Assembly (NCBI RefSeq): GCF_017301335.1
Contig: NZ_CP071247.1
Coordinates: 3,348,001-3,412,000 of the forward strand
Length of the DNA: 64,000 nt
Origin: Marinobacter salinisoli
GTDB taxonomy: Bacteria; Pseudomonadota; Gammaproteobacteria; Pseudomonadales; Oleiphilaceae
Direction of reading: 5' to 3'
This document shows positions 62,725-64,000 of the stretch, piece by piece (positions within the stretch are counted from its first letter, which is position 1; each line of letters starts with the position of its first letter). Under the pieces are notes generated by a model. That model made no database searches. It was not told where the DNA came from and worked only from the letters and a program-made list of their open reading frames with translations. The translations under genes were made by a program, and so were the position numbers.

Positions 62725-63099
62725 ATGCCTGAGCAAGAGGCCCAATATTCCGTTCGCAGCCTGATTCTGACCGCCGTGGTTTCCATCATCGGGACGGTTC
62801 TGGTGCTGGAGGCCACCGGCCGGATCGACCACTCCGATAACAAGGATCACGTGCCCGTCGGTAGCTTTGAGGCCATTCACGTCAATCCGGACAAGGCTTT
62901 CCGGATGTCCCACAAAGCATCCGAGCTTCACGCCGCGTGCGAAAACGGGTACCTCGCCATTGCAGCGGACGTGGACCCATCGTTCCGGGGCATCCTCGTG
63001 GATTACAAAAACCGTGGTGTTCGCTGTTACCGCCAATCACCTACAGCCCCGTCGGTGCCGCAGTCGCCCGCTGCCACGGAGCCCGCAGACGATGAGTGA
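62725..63099 (+). CDS. Unknown protein with one N-terminal membrane helix
   Basis: A 124-residue protein with a membrane helix at about 11-30 (LILTAVVSIIGTVLVLEATG), then a small soluble domain with a Cys pair (LHAACENGYLAI, GVRCYRQSP) and a Pro/acidic tail. Family not recognised. GAGG lies 5 bases before ATG 62725; an ATG at 62704 is less likely. Overlaps cmoA by 8 bases. Confidence 0.75.
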   Translation: MPEQEAQYSVRSLILTAVVSIIGTVLVLEATGRIDHSDNKDHVPVGSFEAIHVNPDKAFRMSHKASELHAACENGYLAIAADVDPSFRGILVDYKNRGVRCYRQSPTAPSVPQSPAATEPADDE

Positions 63100-63856
63100 A
63101 TCCAAACCGCCCGGGCAGGCACCCGAGCAGACCACCGATCGGCTCTTCGCCACACAACGGCGCCCCGACGATTTCCGGTTTGACGCCTCCGTCGCACGGG
63201 TTTTCCCGGACATGATCCGTCGCTCAGTGCCCGGCTATACCACCATCATTCCCATGATCGAGGTGATTACCGAACAATACGTTCAGGCCGGCTCCAACTG
63301 CTACGATCTGGGCTGTTCACTGGGTGCCTCTACCCTGGCCATGCGCCACGGCATTCCGTACCAGGATTGCAGGTTATTTGGCGTGGACAACTCCAGTGCC
63401 ATGATTGAACGCTGCGAGCACTACATTGCTCTGGATGATAACCCGTTGCCGGTGACGCTCCGCTGTGAAGATCTCCTGCAAACCGAGCTCAGCAATGCCT
63501 CCGTCACCACACTGAACTTCACACTGCAATTCGTCGCACCGGAAGCGCGCGCCCAGCTGCTGGCGAGGATAGCCGAGGCCACGCGCCCCGGCGGTGTGCT
63601 TATTCTGTCTGAAAAGATCCACTTCGAGTCGGAACAGGAACAGAACATACAAACCCGCCTGCACCATGAATTTAAACGGGCGAACGGGTACTCCGACCTG
63701 GAAATCAGTCAGAAGCGCACCGCCATTGAGCGCGTGCTGATTCCGGAATCTCTGGCCGCCCACAAAGAGCGCCTGCTGGCAGCCGGGTTCAACGATGTCG
63801 TGGTCTGGTATCAGTGTTTCAATTTCGTTTCCATGCTGGCCATTAAAAGCGATTAA
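63092..63856 (+). CDS. cmoA: Carboxy-S-adenosyl-L-methionine synthase CmoA
   Basis: Makes carboxy-SAM from SAM and prephenate for wobble uridine modification (cmo5U34) in tRNA. Motifs: FRFDASVARVFPDMIRRSVPGY and SAM-binding CYDLGCSLGASTLAM. 254 residues. Start at 63092 overlaps the previous gene. Followed by cmoB after 15 bases. Confidence 0.95.
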   Translation: MSESKPPGQAPEQTTDRLFATQRRPDDFRFDASVARVFPDMIRRSVPGYTTIIPMIEVITEQYVQAGSNCYDLGCSLGASTLAMRHGIPYQDCRLFGVDNSSAMIERCEHYIALDDNPLPVTLRCEDLLQTELSNASVTTLNFTLQFVAPEARAQLLARIAEATRPGGVLILSEKIHFESEQEQNIQTRLHHEFKRANGYSDLEISQKRTAIERVLIPESLAAHKERLLAAGFNDVVVWYQCFNFVSMLAIKSD

Positions 63857-63871
63857 GTGACATCCCCACTC

Positions 63872-64000
63872 ATGACACACTTCAATTGGCAAACCTGCTA
63901 CCAAACCCTGTTTTCCGATCTGGAAAACACCGGACAAGCCCGCTGGGCCGAGCGCCTGCGCACGCAGTTAAAACTGCGCTTTGAGGAACGCCCCCACGGG
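63872..64000 (+). CDS. cmoB: tRNA U34 carboxymethyltransferase CmoB, N-terminal fragment
   Basis: The first 43 codons (MTHFNWQTCYQTLFSDLENT and on) remain open to the window edge. Called from position after cmoA and weak resemblance to the CmoB N-terminus; the SAM-binding part is outside. Confidence 0.8.
   Translation, partial: MTHFNWQTCYQTLFSDLENTGQARWAERLRTQLKLRFEERPHG

Overview
The window reads as one continuous block of core chromosome from a marine gammaproteobacterium of the Marinobacter/Pseudomonas type. This rests on protein similarity and on gene order (mla-ibaG-murA-his, kdsDC-lptCAB-rpoN-hpf-ptsN-rapZ-ptsO, mreBCD-maf-rng-yhdP, gatCAB, miaB-ybeZYX-lnt, leuS-lptE-holA, bioBFCD, cmoAB), a layout well known in Pseudomonas. 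Marinobacter is the best guess but cannot be proved from the sequence alone. I saw no insertion sequence, prophage, integron, CRISPR array, tRNA or rRNA gene. Coding density is very high and many neighbouring genes overlap by 1 to 23 bases.

Layout. 1-2.4 kb: two division/envelope genes (zapE, cut by the left edge, and zapG) and a NIF3-family protein. 2.4-10.3 kb, minus strand: hisC-hisD-hisG, murA, ibaG and the mlaFEDCB phospholipid transport operon. 10.5-19.9 kb, plus strand: LPS precursor and transport genes (kdsD, kdsC, lptC, lptA, lptB), rpoN, hpf, the nitrogen PTS (ptsN, rapZ, ptsO), mgtE and darP. 19.9-29.1 kb, minus strand: a nitrilase-family amidase, yhdP, rng, maf and mreDCB. 29.3-32.6 kb: gatCAB. 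32.6-39.2 kb: rimO, a PilZ protein, cysDN, yejK and trmH. 39.4-45.2 kb: miaB, ybeZ, ybeY, ybeX, lnt and a zinc-ribbon protein. 45.4-49.6 kb: leuS, lptE, holA. 49.7-55.3 kb, the least ordinary part: a small coiled-coil protein, an EndA-like secreted protein lacking its catalytic motif, two paralogous acyl-CoA dehydrogenases and a miniature flagellar rod-like protein. 55.3-59.2 kb, minus strand: bioB-bioF-bioC-bioD. 59.2-64 kb: comF, an FAD oxidoreductase, two unknown membrane proteins around srkA, cmoA and the start of cmoB.

The common theme is the cell envelope: lipid asymmetry (Mla, YhdP), LPS synthesis and export (Kds, Lpt), peptidoglycan precursor (MurA), cell shape (MreBCD), lipoprotein acylation (Lnt) and division (ZapE, ZapG). 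Translation and RNA modification genes fill much of the rest.

I do not see a clear multi-gene new system. The best leads are smaller: (1) mreC appears to start at an ATT codon; (2) two BirA-type operators flank the bioB promoter, and one lies inside comF; (3) a PsrA-type palindrome pair sits on the promoter of an acyl-CoA dehydrogenase; (4) an apparently dead EndA-family protein; (5) CysN carries a shortened APS-kinase-like tail without a P-loop; (6) an 81-residue protein keeps only the two ends of a flagellar rod/hook protein; (7) hairpins lie between miaB/ybeZ and bioB/bioF. Expected neighbours tldD, pmbA and bioH are missing from their usual places.
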